From assembly GCF_003589925.1 (NCBI RefSeq), contig NZ_CP032382.1, positions 5,890,001 through 5,954,000 of the forward strand: DNA of 64,000 nt. Direction: 5' to 3'. Below, one piece after another: positions 53,111 through 61,498 of the stretch. The notes under the pieces are model-generated. The model searched no databases. It worked only from the letters and a program-made list of their open reading frames with translations, and was not told the DNA's origin. Each line of letters starts with the position of its first letter. Positions within the stretch are counted from its first letter, which is position 1. Origin of the DNA: Chryseolinea soli. Its GTDB lineage: Bacteria > Bacteroidota > Bacteroidia > Cytophagales > Cyclobacteriaceae. The position numbers and the translations under genes are program-made.

Positions 53111-55024
53111 ATGAACCGCCTCGTCGCTAGAGCATACCTCGTCGCCCCGGCTCTCGGATGCCTACTGATGATCAGTCTTTTCTCCTGCCATAATCTTGAC
53201 GAGAAAAAAGTGCCTGTACAGGATCGTGTGGTGTCTGAACACGACTACGTACAGGCTTTCCTGGCGATAGACACACTGCCCACGCCAAAGCGTTTAGAAC
53301 AGATCAGCTTGATGCTGAAAGAATTCGACTCAACGGAATACGGGGGCAATCCATACTGCAACTACCTTCAGGGCTATAGCCTGCAACTCGAGGGCAAGCC
53401 CGACAGCGCATTGATCTACTACCGGAACATGAAGACCGATGAGCTTTCCGCGCTCTTCATACTAAAGGAATATGCCATTCTGTCCAATACAACGAACGAA
53501 GCCATCATCGCCGATTCGGAGCTCATGGCTACCGTCCTGCACTTGATCGCGAACGCTGAAAAAACCAACAACCCATTCACCTACAAATTGTATGATCTCC
53601 TTGCCAGATTCTACTACAGAAATCAGAACGGTGAAAAGGCCGCAGCGTACACTCATCTTTACTACAAAAACCATCCGTTCAAAGATCAGATTACGGTCAG
53701 GCAGCGTTATCACGCCCTCCTGTTTATACTCGCGGTGAGAGACACAGACACCAAGGCCATGCGCGTGCACCTCGACAGTTGTCGTAAGCTGGCCTTGCTG
53801 ATCAACGACAGCCTCACACTCATGCGCACCTACGAGGGTGAATCGCAGCTGCAGGCACTCACCGGCCACTACACCGAGGCCGTACAGGGCTATCGAAAAT
53901 ATTTTCAGTATTTGAAACGGAAGGGACTTCTCGACATTGTCGCGTTCAACAACATGGCCAAAATCGTACTGGATAATAATGAGCCCGACTCGGCGGTTCA
54001 TTATTTCAAGGAAGCCATACGATGGGCAAAAGAAAATGTTCCCACGGCCGACCTCTTAGGAGTTTACGGCGGACTCAATGAAACGTACTGGAGCATGGGA
54101 GATTGTCAAAATGCACACATTGCCCTCGACTCCGTATTGAAGATATATGCCCGCAACACCGAAGCCATTCAGGCTACGAAAATAGAACAGATCCACACGC
54201 GCTACGAAACGGAAAAGAAGGACCAGGCCATAGCCGCTCTGCAGACTACCAATGCCTTGAACGAAAAGATCATCACCCAGCAACGGTGGATCTTTGCCGC
54301 CGCAGGCCTGCTGCTCCTCATCGTGCTGTTGTTTATGTACAACCTATATCGCCGCCGCCTGCTCACCAAGAAGCATGAAAATCTTTTGCTGGAAAACAAA
54401 CGCATGGCACTCGAGCAGAAAACCCGGCAGATGCAACTCAACCCCCACTTCATCTACAACGCCATCGCTAACTTGCAGGGACTTATTGGCGGTGGAAAAA
54501 AACAGGAGGCCAACGCCTACCTGGTATCGTTCTCACAGTTGATGCGCAATGTCCTGGAGCTGAACCGCCATGAGATGATCTCCCTGGAGGACGAGATCAC
54601 ATCCCTGAAGAACTACATCGAGCTGCAACAGATGCGCTTTGCCAATATGTTCGACTACCGCATTGATGTTCAGAACCTCGACACCGAAGCCATCATGATC
54701 CCGCCCATGCTCCTTCAACCCTTCGTGGAAAACGCCATCGAACACGGCTTCAAGAACATTGGCTATAAAGGTCAGCTGCAGATTTCCTTCCGCATGGAGG
54801 CGCAGCAATTACACATCGGCATCGGCGACAACGGTGTGGGCATCGAAGAGCAAGTGAAGACCCATTCCGGGAAGACCTCGCTATCGCGGATCATCACCCA
54901 GGAGCGCCTCGATATTCTGTTTAACGCCACCCACCGGAAAGCCTGGTTTGAAACACAGCCCAATGCGGCATGGGGTGGAAAAGGAACTGAAGTAAACATC
55001 TCCATACCTGTGCCTGTGGCCTGA
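53111..55024 (+). CDS. LytS-type sensor histidine kinase with TPR-like periplasmic region
   Basis: 637 residues. A signal segment with a possible lipobox (MISLFSC, Cys26) is followed by ~350 residues of TPR-like helices (SLQLEGKPDSALIYYRNMK, GHYTEAVQGYRKYF, SAVHYFKEAIRWAKE). One membrane helix lies at ~394-415 (WIFAAAGLLLLIVLLFM), then a short coiled coil. The kinase is of the His_kinase type with phospho-acceptor His446 in LQLNPHFIYNAIANLQ and an ATPase domain (VENAIEHGF, GDNGVGIE). It pairs with the LytTR regulator encoded 13 bases downstream. Signal unknown. Confidence 0.92.
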   Translation: MNRLVARAYLVAPALGCLLMISLFSCHNLDEKKVPVQDRVVSEHDYVQAFLAIDTLPTPKRLEQISLMLKEFDSTEYGGNPYCNYLQGYSLQLEGKPDSALIYYRNMKTDELSALFILKEYAILSNTTNEAIIADSELMATVLHLIANAEKTNNPFTYKLYDLLARFYYRNQNGEKAAAYTHLYYKNHPFKDQITVRQRYHALLFILAVRDTDTKAMRVHLDSCRKLALLINDSLTLMRTYEGESQLQALTGHYTEAVQGYRKYFQYLKRKGLLDIVAFNNMAKIVLDNNEPDSAVHYFKEAIRWAKENVPTADLLGVYGGLNETYWSMGDCQNAHIALDSVLKIYARNTEAIQATKIEQIHTRYETEKKDQAIAALQTTNALNEKIITQQRWIFAAAGLLLLIVLLFMYNLYRRRLLTKKHENLLLENKRMALEQKTRQMQLNPHFIYNAIANLQGLIGGGKKQEANAYLVSFSQLMRNVLELNRHEMISLEDEITSLKNYIELQQMRFANMFDYRIDVQNLDTEAIMIPPMLLQPFVENAIEHGFKNIGYKGQLQISFRMEAQQLHIGIGDNGVGIEEQVKTHSGKTSLSRIITQERLDILFNATHRKAWFETQPNAAWGGKGTEVNISIPVPVA

Positions 55025-55037
55025 TAACCCAAACGCC

Positions 55038-55775
55038 ATGAAAGTTTATATTCTCGAAGACGAAGTAAATATCCGCGAATACATCCTGTCGCTGGCAGGG
55101 GATATACCCTATCTGCAGGTGGTGGGCTACGCCGCCGAGATAGCCACAGCACAGAAAGAGATCCAGAAGCTGAAACCCGACCTCATCCTGGCCGACATCG
55201 AGCTGAAAGACGGTACCTGCTTCACCCTCTTCAATACCATAAAAACAGACGCCCACATTATCTTTATCACCGCCTACAACCAGTACGCCATCGATGCCCT
55301 TAACCTTGGAGCATTCGCTTATCTGCTGAAGCCCCTCGACACTGCCGCCTTCAACAACACGATAGACAGATGCTACAAAAAAATAGAAGCCTATCGTTTA
55401 ACAAAACAACAACTGGAAATCACCGATAGCCACTACCAGAAAAAAGATACGCCGCGAAGAATCGTCCTCAAAAACTTCGACTTCATCCAGATCGTCGCCA
55501 TGGAAGACATCGTTTACTGCCAAAGCGACAAAGGATACACCACGTTCCATCTCCGGGACGGCAGCAAGATCATCATGTCCAAAGTTCTGAAAGAATATGA
55601 AGCCCTTCTCCCCGAAGACACCTTCATTCGCTGCCACCAATCCTACATGGTAAACGTCAACTACATCAGCCGCTATTACAAAGAAGGCGAGCTTCTCCTC
55701 ACAAACACCCACAAAATCCCTGTCTCGGATCGTAAAAAATCCATCGTTATAGACTATATCGAAAAACTGGCCTAG
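55038..55775 (+). CDS. LytTR-type response regulator
   Basis: 245 residues. The receiver domain (1-~120) has the acidic pair Glu7/Asp8, phospho-acceptor Asp53 in LILADIEL and Lys in YLLKPLD. The C-terminal LytTR DNA-binding domain (~140-245) shows IVAMEDIVYCQSDKGYTTFHL and FIRCHQSYMVNVNYISRYYKEG. It is the partner of the kinase encoded just upstream, forming a standard two-gene system. Targets are unknown; the LemA gene downstream is a candidate. Confidence 0.95.
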   Translation: MKVYILEDEVNIREYILSLAGDIPYLQVVGYAAEIATAQKEIQKLKPDLILADIELKDGTCFTLFNTIKTDAHIIFITAYNQYAIDALNLGAFAYLLKPLDTAAFNNTIDRCYKKIEAYRLTKQQLEITDSHYQKKDTPRRIVLKNFDFIQIVAMEDIVYCQSDKGYTTFHLRDGSKIIMSKVLKEYEALLPEDTFIRCHQSYMVNVNYISRYYKEGELLLTNTHKIPVSDRKKSIVIDYIEKLA

Positions 55776-55986
55776 AAGCGCGAACAGAAAGTAGCAGAAC
55801 GTGAGAAGGGCAGGAGACAAATGACTCCCCTTCCTCAGCGCATATCCCACAGCACCCCGCGAATATCAACCCATCCCCCGCGGATATCAATCTCCTGCAT
55901 TTGACCTCATTCTGTCCCTTACTTTTACTTCACAATTGCATCGGAAGTACAAAATACTTCGAGCGAACCTCTGGAAAAAAAACGGC

Positions 55987-56553
55987 ATGCATTACATACT
56001 CTACATCGCCCTCATCGGAACGCCTGTCGTGTTGATGGTCTATGGAATCACCATGTTCAATAGCCTCTCCAGAAAGCGCGCCCAAATCCAAAACGCCATA
56101 TCGTCTGTCGACGCCCTGTTCATCGAGCGTGCAGACCTGTTGCCAAACCTCATCGCCTCCGTCAAACAATACATGGTGTTTGAACGTGAGACCCTGGAGA
56201 AGATCACCGAGCTCAGGCAACCCACCGCCACACACGCCGGCAATCCGTATCTGAGGCCCGAAGAAGGTAGCTCCATCCTGCGACAGATCATGATTCAGGC
56301 AGAGAGCTACCCTGAGCTGAGGGCAGGAAGTCAGTTTACCAAACTGCAACACAGCTTCCAGGAATGCGAGGAACAGATCGCCGCGGGAAGACGCTTCCTG
56401 AGCGCGTCTATTACCGATTACAATACAAGCACGGTGGTGTTTCCGTGGAACATCGCCGCCAAGGTATTCGGCTTCAAGCCCCATCAGTGGCAGTACGCCA
56501 GCAAGGCGCAACGGCAAAACGTGGACGCGCAGGACCTCTTTCGAAAATCTTAA
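55987..56553 (+). CDS. LemA-family protein
   Basis: 188 residues from ATG 55987; a TTG further upstream is in frame but would place polar residues before the membrane helix. An N-terminal helix (LYIALIGTPVVLMVYGITMF) is followed by the LemA four-helix region: AISSVDALFIERADLLPNLIASVKQYM, YPELRAGSQFTKLQ, RFLSASITDYNTSTVVFPWNI. LemA proteins sit at the membrane with unknown function, perhaps in envelope stress. It follows the LytTR regulator by 211 bases, with TACTTTTA near 55925 as a possible -7 element. Confidence 0.88.
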   Translation: MHYILYIALIGTPVVLMVYGITMFNSLSRKRAQIQNAISSVDALFIERADLLPNLIASVKQYMVFERETLEKITELRQPTATHAGNPYLRPEEGSSILRQIMIQAESYPELRAGSQFTKLQHSFQECEEQIAAGRRFLSASITDYNTSTVVFPWNIAAKVFGFKPHQWQYASKAQRQNVDAQDLFRKS

Positions 56554-56695
56554 TCCGTCATATTATAAACAACTATAAACATAACCGTCACGCAGGGAGA
56601 CCACAATATTTACCAACTCATCCCACTGAACTAAGTCAACGTAGCGTCTTTTTGTTACGTACTGGCCGTTTACATCTAATAAAAACACCATTACC

Positions 56696-57628
56696 ATGTC
56701 TGAAGAGAAAGAAGAACCGATCAACCCGATGATGGAAGAAATGAAAAAGCAATGGGCTGCGATGGGCATCGACCCGAACCAGATGCTTTCCTATATGAAC
56801 AATGCCATGGGCATGCAGCAGAACATTCAGGACCAGTTCAATCAAGCCATGGGCAGCAACCCCTTCCTGCAGAATCTGATGGGTATGGCGGGCGGTCAGG
56901 CTCCTGCTGGCGACATGCTGAATATGTTCGACGACAGTCCTGAGGTAAAAGAAGACTCTGATCTTGCGCCTGCCGAGCTCAAGGCTGTGCTCTGCGGAGC
57001 AAACATCGCATACGCGAATACCCAATACCTCAACACGCTCTCTACCTATGGCCCTGTCGAAGATATTCTTGAAGGCCTGGAAAATGCCTGGAGCATAAGC
57101 TCGCGCGAAGATCTACTGGGAACGCTCGACTGGCTGGACAAGAATGGCCACAAGGCATATTTCGATATCATCTGGACCAAGCTCAGTACGCTGCCGAAGG
57201 CCGAGTGGCGCGCCGGTATCAAAAGTCTCGAGCTGCAGGCCATGGCCGACACCAACATCGAGCCTGAGCGCCTCATGACCTATGCTACCCACATCCTGGA
57301 AGGGTATCCCGGCCTGCTCAGCCACGGAATTTTTGCCAAGGCAAAAACTCCTGATGTCACCGCCTGGGATCTCACCCGCGCCATTAACCTGTGCCGCTTT
57401 GGCTTCGACGTAGAGTACCTAACACGCGACGAAGCGTTGAAGAAGATCCAGGAGTTTGCACAGAAGCTTTACAGCACCTATGATTCCTGGAGGTCATTAT
57501 CGGAGGGCTATGTGACAGGTTTCGCGATGTGGAGCGGCGAAGGTGACGACCTCGACGAACGGATACAGCAGCACGGTGTCCTATTGCAGCATCCGAAAAG
57601 CCCCTGGACGACGATCAGCTGGAAGTAA
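56696..57628 (+). CDS. DUF1266-domain protein
   Basis: 310 residues. The first ~85 residues are Met- and Gln-rich and probably disordered (MEEMKKQWAAMGIDPNQML, MNNAMGMQQNIQDQFNQAM). The rest is helical and ends in the DUF1266 domain: AWDLTRAINLCRFGFDVEYLTRDEALKKI and SLSEGYVTGFAMWSG. No signal peptide or membrane helix is present, so it is cytoplasmic. The function of DUF1266 is unknown. The gene stands alone and is closed by two terminators at 57628 and 57722. Confidence 0.85.
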   Translation: MSEEKEEPINPMMEEMKKQWAAMGIDPNQMLSYMNNAMGMQQNIQDQFNQAMGSNPFLQNLMGMAGGQAPAGDMLNMFDDSPEVKEDSDLAPAELKAVLCGANIAYANTQYLNTLSTYGPVEDILEGLENAWSISSREDLLGTLDWLDKNGHKAYFDIIWTKLSTLPKAEWRAGIKSLELQAMADTNIEPERLMTYATHILEGYPGLLSHGIFAKAKTPDVTAWDLTRAINLCRFGFDVEYLTRDEALKKIQEFAQKLYSTYDSWRSLSEGYVTGFAMWSGEGDDLDERIQQHGVLLQHPKSPWTTISWK

Positions 57629-57668
57629 CACCATGCGAGACGATTGCCATTTCGGCTGGTGTTTTTTT
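57628..57668 (+). terminator. Intrinsic terminator of DUF1266 gene
   Basis: ACACCA at 57628-57633 pairs with TGGTGT at 57657-57662, with a T-run to 57668. The stem starts at the last base of the stop codon. The loop is long, so the second terminator at 57722 may do most of the work. Confidence 0.6.
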
Positions 57669-57721
57669 GAGTTTTTTCCTTGAATGAACTGGGGAAAATG
57701 CGATTATCATGAAAATGGGCG

Positions 57722-57757
57722 AAAAAGATTTTGGGACAATTTGCCCAAAATCTTTTT
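57722..57757. terminator. Bidirectional intrinsic terminator
   Basis: A perfect 14-bp stem (AAAAAGATTTTGGG at 57722-57735 and its complement at 57744-57757) with an 8-base loop and A- and T-runs on the two sides. It separates the DUF1266 gene from the converging propeller gene ending at 57804. Confidence 0.85.
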
Positions 57758-57803
57758 AAGCGCATCGGTTTGCCGACGAAGCCAACAAGGGTGCTCATTA
57801 ACC

Positions 57804-58811
57804 TTAGCACCCACCGACATTACGCATCGCATAAATCACATTGCCAGAAACTGATAAGTTGAGAATTTTATGGTCATTTGAAGGAAGCAAGAGCTTCCAT
57901 GTCTTTCCATGGTCCGATGAACCAGAGATGCCGTTCTGGTGGCTGCAAAATAAATTTTCACCAATCTGCACAATATTAAAAACGTAAGCAGGAAGTCCTT
58001 CATCAATAGATTGCCAGGTAATTCCGTCGTCATGCGATGTTCGTACCCGATATCTTCTTTCCGTAGACTCTGTTATAGCGGCAAACCCACCGTTGATTCG
58101 CTGTATATCCATGCCGTGTTCACCTTCACTGGTCACCAAGTTCCAGTGGTCGCCATTATCCGTAGACCGTATTATGCCTTTCTGAGTTACCCCCATGAGT
58201 ACACCACCTGATTCTGCCAATTTCCTGACCCCCTTGGATGCAGAAAAGACCTGCTTCCAAGATTTCCCACCGTCGACGGGTTTAAACAAGCCGGTATTTG
58301 TTCCGATGAAAACTATGCCATTGTCAGCTTCAAAAACCGTAAGGACGTCTTTAGGCAGGAAATTCCGATGTATCGGCAACCAATCTTTTTTTCCGTTAAT
58401 CATCTGCAAAACTTGCCCATCATTATAATTGAATGCCAACACTCCCGTCTCGCTAGGGAATATGCCGACTCGATTGCCGGAAAAAAAAATCTCTTTACTC
58501 CAATTAGGAACTGCGGAATTTCGTTTGTTGAAGAATAACCCATCTCCAGCGCGCAAAAAGAAGCCATCGTTAGTAGCAAAGCCTCCACCGATCATGAAGC
58601 CTTTTTGACCCGAATTGTCGGGAAGTCCTTCGGTAATGTCTTGCCATGTCCGTCCGCCATCAACCGATTTGAAAACCATTTTTGAAGTCACCGACTTAAT
58701 GACAGTAGAATTCTGTTTGACACGAACGACTGAATCTGATGGCCTAAATTCGGATGCCTGATTTAATGCTAGGAGAAAGAATGCGAAAAAAATAAAGCTG
58801 TATGTCTTCAT
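57804..58811 (-). CDS. BNR/sialidase-like propeller protein, exported
   Basis: 335 residues from the ATG at 58811, which starts a signal peptide (MKTYSFIFFAFFLLALNQA); in-frame ATG and GTG codons 63-66 bases upstream would bury it. The mature part contains repeated BNR Asp-box motifs: SVDGGRTWQDI, PVDGGKSWKQV, STDNGDHWNL, SHDDGITWQS, SSDHGKTWKL. These mark a six- or seven-bladed propeller of the YCF48/sialidase-like type. No catalytic residues of sialidases are evident, so a binding or assembly role is more likely. Located outside the cytoplasm; transcribed alone. Confidence 0.8.
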   Translation of the reverse strand: MKTYSFIFFAFFLLALNQASEFRPSDSVVRVKQNSTVIKSVTSKMVFKSVDGGRTWQDITEGLPDNSGQKGFMIGGGFATNDGFFLRAGDGLFFNKRNSAVPNWSKEIFFSGNRVGIFPSETGVLAFNYNDGQVLQMINGKKDWLPIHRNFLPKDVLTVFEADNGIVFIGTNTGLFKPVDGGKSWKQVFSASKGVRKLAESGGVLMGVTQKGIIRSTDNGDHWNLVTSEGEHGMDIQRINGGFAAITESTERRYRVRTSHDDGITWQSIDEGLPAYVFNIVQIGENLFCSHQNGISGSSDHGKTWKLLLPSNDHKILNLSVSGNVIYAMRNVGGC

Positions 58812-59387
58812 GACTTTAACTGGATTGGTGAAATAATAATGTAAGAATTTTTGGCCTTCACTAGCGCACGCCATCACGCGATATCGCGAGCTACTTTTAT
58901 TCGTGAAGCACCCAAAACTAAGGCTTCCTACGCGTCCATGCGTTAAAGGCTTGTAAAAGAATGTTAATGAAATGTAAAATTACAATGTCGAATGTCGAAT
59001 AATGTTGTCTCGTTATGATTTGTATGACTGAATCCAAGGGAGTTCTAAAATTGATATCCGCCTGTTATCGGAAGGGGAGGGAATGGATAGATTTGGTCGG
59101 GCACTTTTTGACCTGTTGAAAGCAGAGACAGAAGAGACGAAATGCTAATCTGCTTAAGGAGGGACTCCATAACGTGCACATGGGAAAACAAAGAAGTCGA
59201 AAAAATCGGTTTTAAAGGTCATTTCATTTACAGCGGTGATGTAAGTAAATGATCGCCAATGCGATTTTTGAAATGGGCACCCTCGCGAAGAATTCTAAAG
59301 GATAATTCAGTCGTTGATCGATCACCGTTATAAAATGCGCCGCACTCAAAATAAATTGTCCAAAGCTAAAAATAACTGCTTGAGACG
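58812..59387. other. 576-base region without a clear gene
   Basis: No family-level similarity was recognised. A plus-strand frame around 59037-59144 (with DRFGRALFDLLKAE) has a protein-like look and might be a fragment of a longer gene, but it is only ~35 codons and unsupported. A short direct repeat AATGTCG-AATGTCG lies near 58985-59000. Confidence 0.35.
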
Positions 59388-59909
59388 ATGCTCGAAATGA
59401 GACCGGCTATCTTCGATGATTATCCTGCTATTGCTAACCTTCATACCATCAGTTGGCAGCAGCACTATCGTGGAATTTTTTCGAAATATTTTTTGAATAA
59501 CCAAGTCGAGCGGAATCGATGGGTGCTATGGCATCGACGGATGAGCGTTCCGCTTGAAAATCAACGCGTCACGGTCGCTATACACGACCATGCGCTCGTA
59601 GGTTTTGCTTGCTTATTTTTAGACGACGATCCGGTTTTTGGATCTTTGCTCGACAACCTGCACGTCGCCGCTTCCCATCATGGTTTAGGTATTGGTAGAT
59701 CGTTGATCGAAACATGCGCCCGTCAACTATTGAGCAGCAACACATCGAAATTGTATCTCTGGGTCTTTGAGAAAAATGAAAAGGCGAAATCTTTTTATGA
59801 ACGACTAGGCGGTATTCATGTAGAAAATATTGAAACAAAGCTTGAAGACGGTTCTAGTGCCGTTTCCTGCCGGTATGTGTGGCATGATGTCTCAAATTTG
59901 ATTCGTTAA
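59388..59909 (+). CDS. GNAT-family N-acetyltransferase
   Basis: 173 residues. The GNAT fold is seen in MRPAIFDDYPAIANLHTISWQQHYRGIF, the strand pair VTVAIHDHALVGFACLFLDD, the acetyl-CoA-binding motif A (LHVAASHHGLGIGRSLIETCAR) and LYLWVFEKNEKAKSFYERLGG of motif B. It transfers an acetyl group from acetyl-CoA to an unknown amine. The start at 59388 has an alternative ATG three codons later, which gives a more typical N-terminus. It is transcribed alone. Confidence 0.92.
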   Translation: MLEMRPAIFDDYPAIANLHTISWQQHYRGIFSKYFLNNQVERNRWVLWHRRMSVPLENQRVTVAIHDHALVGFACLFLDDDPVFGSLLDNLHVAASHHGLGIGRSLIETCARQLLSSNTSKLYLWVFEKNEKAKSFYERLGGIHVENIETKLEDGSSAVSCRYVWHDVSNLIR

Positions 59910-60083
59910 GTTCAGAGGAATTTGAAGCCTGATGATCGAAGAGTAGTGGATACATGCAAGTTCTTTCAATTGAGAAGCGAAGCACATTGAAGGCTGTGGC
60001 GAAGTGAACGTTTTGCACCTTGCCGATGGCGGGGCTTTCATCGCAGATTTTGTATCGACTTGATTCTGAACGACTTTCAAAAT

Positions 60084-61451
60084 TCATTTTCCGATACAAA
60101 ACTTACTGAAAATATTATCCAACAAATCATCCGTCGTAATCGCCCCCGTGATCTCACCCAGGTAATGCAACGACTGCCGGATATCCATCGCCAAAAAATC
60201 CCCCGTAACCCCTTGGCTCATCCCATCCAGCACACGCCCCAGCGAGTCATACGTCTGCAACAGATTCTGATAATGCCGCAGGTTGGTCACCATCACATCT
60301 CCCGTCTTCACTTCCCGCACCTGCACTTTCGCCAACAACTTTTCCTTGAGCACGCCCACGTTCGTGTGTGCGGCTGCTGAGATGAATGTAAAATCTTCCG
60401 TCTTCAGTTTTTCCAGCAATAGGGGATCAGCCTTATCCAACTTGTTGCCCACGTTGATGTGCGGAATACCCAGCGCAGCCAACTCCCGGCGCTGCGTATC
60501 GATTTCCTCTAGCGTGGTGTTGGCAAGATCAAAGAGATAAATGATCAGCGAAGCCTTCTTCATCCGGTCGCGCGTACGTTCCACGCCAATGGCCTCGATC
60601 ACGTCGCTGGTTTCGCGCAGTCCGGCTGTATCAATAAAACGAAAGTTGATACCGCCCAAAACGATCTCATCTTCAATGGCGTCGCGTGTGGTACCGGGAA
60701 TGTCCGACACAATGGCTCTCTCTTCATTCAACAACGTATTGAGCAACGTGGATTTGCCGGCATTTGGTTTTCCGGCAATCACCGTGGGCACGCCATTCTT
60801 GATCACATTCCCCTGGTCAAACGAATCGATCAAGGCGCGCAAAACGGACCGGATGCGCGTGATCAAATTTCTCAGATCATCGCGCTGTGCAAACTCCACA
60901 TCTTCCTCCCCAAAATCCAACTCGAGTTCAATGAGCGAAGCAAAATGAATCAGCTCCTCCCGAAGCCGGTCAATCTCCTTCGAAAACCCGCCGCGCATCT
61001 GGTTGAGAGCCGCCTGGCGGGCGTTATCCGTTTCGGCATGGATCAGGTCTGCAACGGCTTCGGCTTGTGCCAGATCGAAACGACCATGAAAGAATGCACG
61101 TTTTGTAAACTCACCGGGTTCGGCGAGACGCGCTCCATTTTTCAGCAACGTTTTGATGATCTCTTTTACGATGAACGGCGATCCATGACACGAGATCTCC
61201 ACCGCATTCTCCTTGGTAAACGAATTTGGCTCGCGGAACAAAGCCACCAACACTTCGTCAATAGTCCTGCCATTGTCGTGCAACGTCCCAAAGTGCAGGG
61301 TATGGGTGGCCTGTGAAAGCAGGTCTTTCCCCTTAAAACATTTCTGAGTAATGCCAATGGCCTCCTTCCCCGACAAACGGATCACGGAAATGGCAGCAAT
61401 GCCGGGAGCAGTGGCCAACGCTACAATGGTATCTTCGGTGTGCACGGACAT
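60084..61451 (-). CDS. mnmE: tRNA modification GTPase MnmE
   Basis: 455 residues. The N-terminal tetrahydrofolate-binding domain (MSVHTEDTIVALATAPGIAAISVIRLSG) is followed by the helical region and an inserted G domain with G1 AGKPNAGKST (around residue 227), G2/G3 PGTTRD and DTAGLRET, and G4 NKLD. The protein ends with the conserved FCIGK, whose Cys is typical of MnmE. With MnmG it forms the carboxymethylaminomethyl group on U34 of certain tRNAs. All key motifs are intact. It is 47 bases downstream of the transporter gene on the same strand. Confidence 0.97.
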   Translation of the reverse strand: MSVHTEDTIVALATAPGIAAISVIRLSGKEAIGITQKCFKGKDLLSQATHTLHFGTLHDNGRTIDEVLVALFREPNSFTKENAVEISCHGSPFIVKEIIKTLLKNGARLAEPGEFTKRAFFHGRFDLAQAEAVADLIHAETDNARQAALNQMRGGFSKEIDRLREELIHFASLIELELDFGEEDVEFAQRDDLRNLITRIRSVLRALIDSFDQGNVIKNGVPTVIAGKPNAGKSTLLNTLLNEERAIVSDIPGTTRDAIEDEIVLGGINFRFIDTAGLRETSDVIEAIGVERTRDRMKKASLIIYLFDLANTTLEEIDTQRRELAALGIPHINVGNKLDKADPLLLEKLKTEDFTFISAAAHTNVGVLKEKLLAKVQVREVKTGDVMVTNLRHYQNLLQTYDSLGRVLDGMSQGVTGDFLAMDIRQSLHYLGEITGAITTDDLLDNIFSKFCIGK

Positions 61452-61498
61452 GGGCGCAAGTTACGGCTTGTCAACGACCCCGCAAGTCTTTCCGTTCC

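Noticed and set aside
59037..59144. Frame with DRFGRALFDLLKAE as possible methyltransferase fragment
   Set aside because: Only about 35 codons with weak resemblance to N-termini of methyltransferases; too little to call a remnant.
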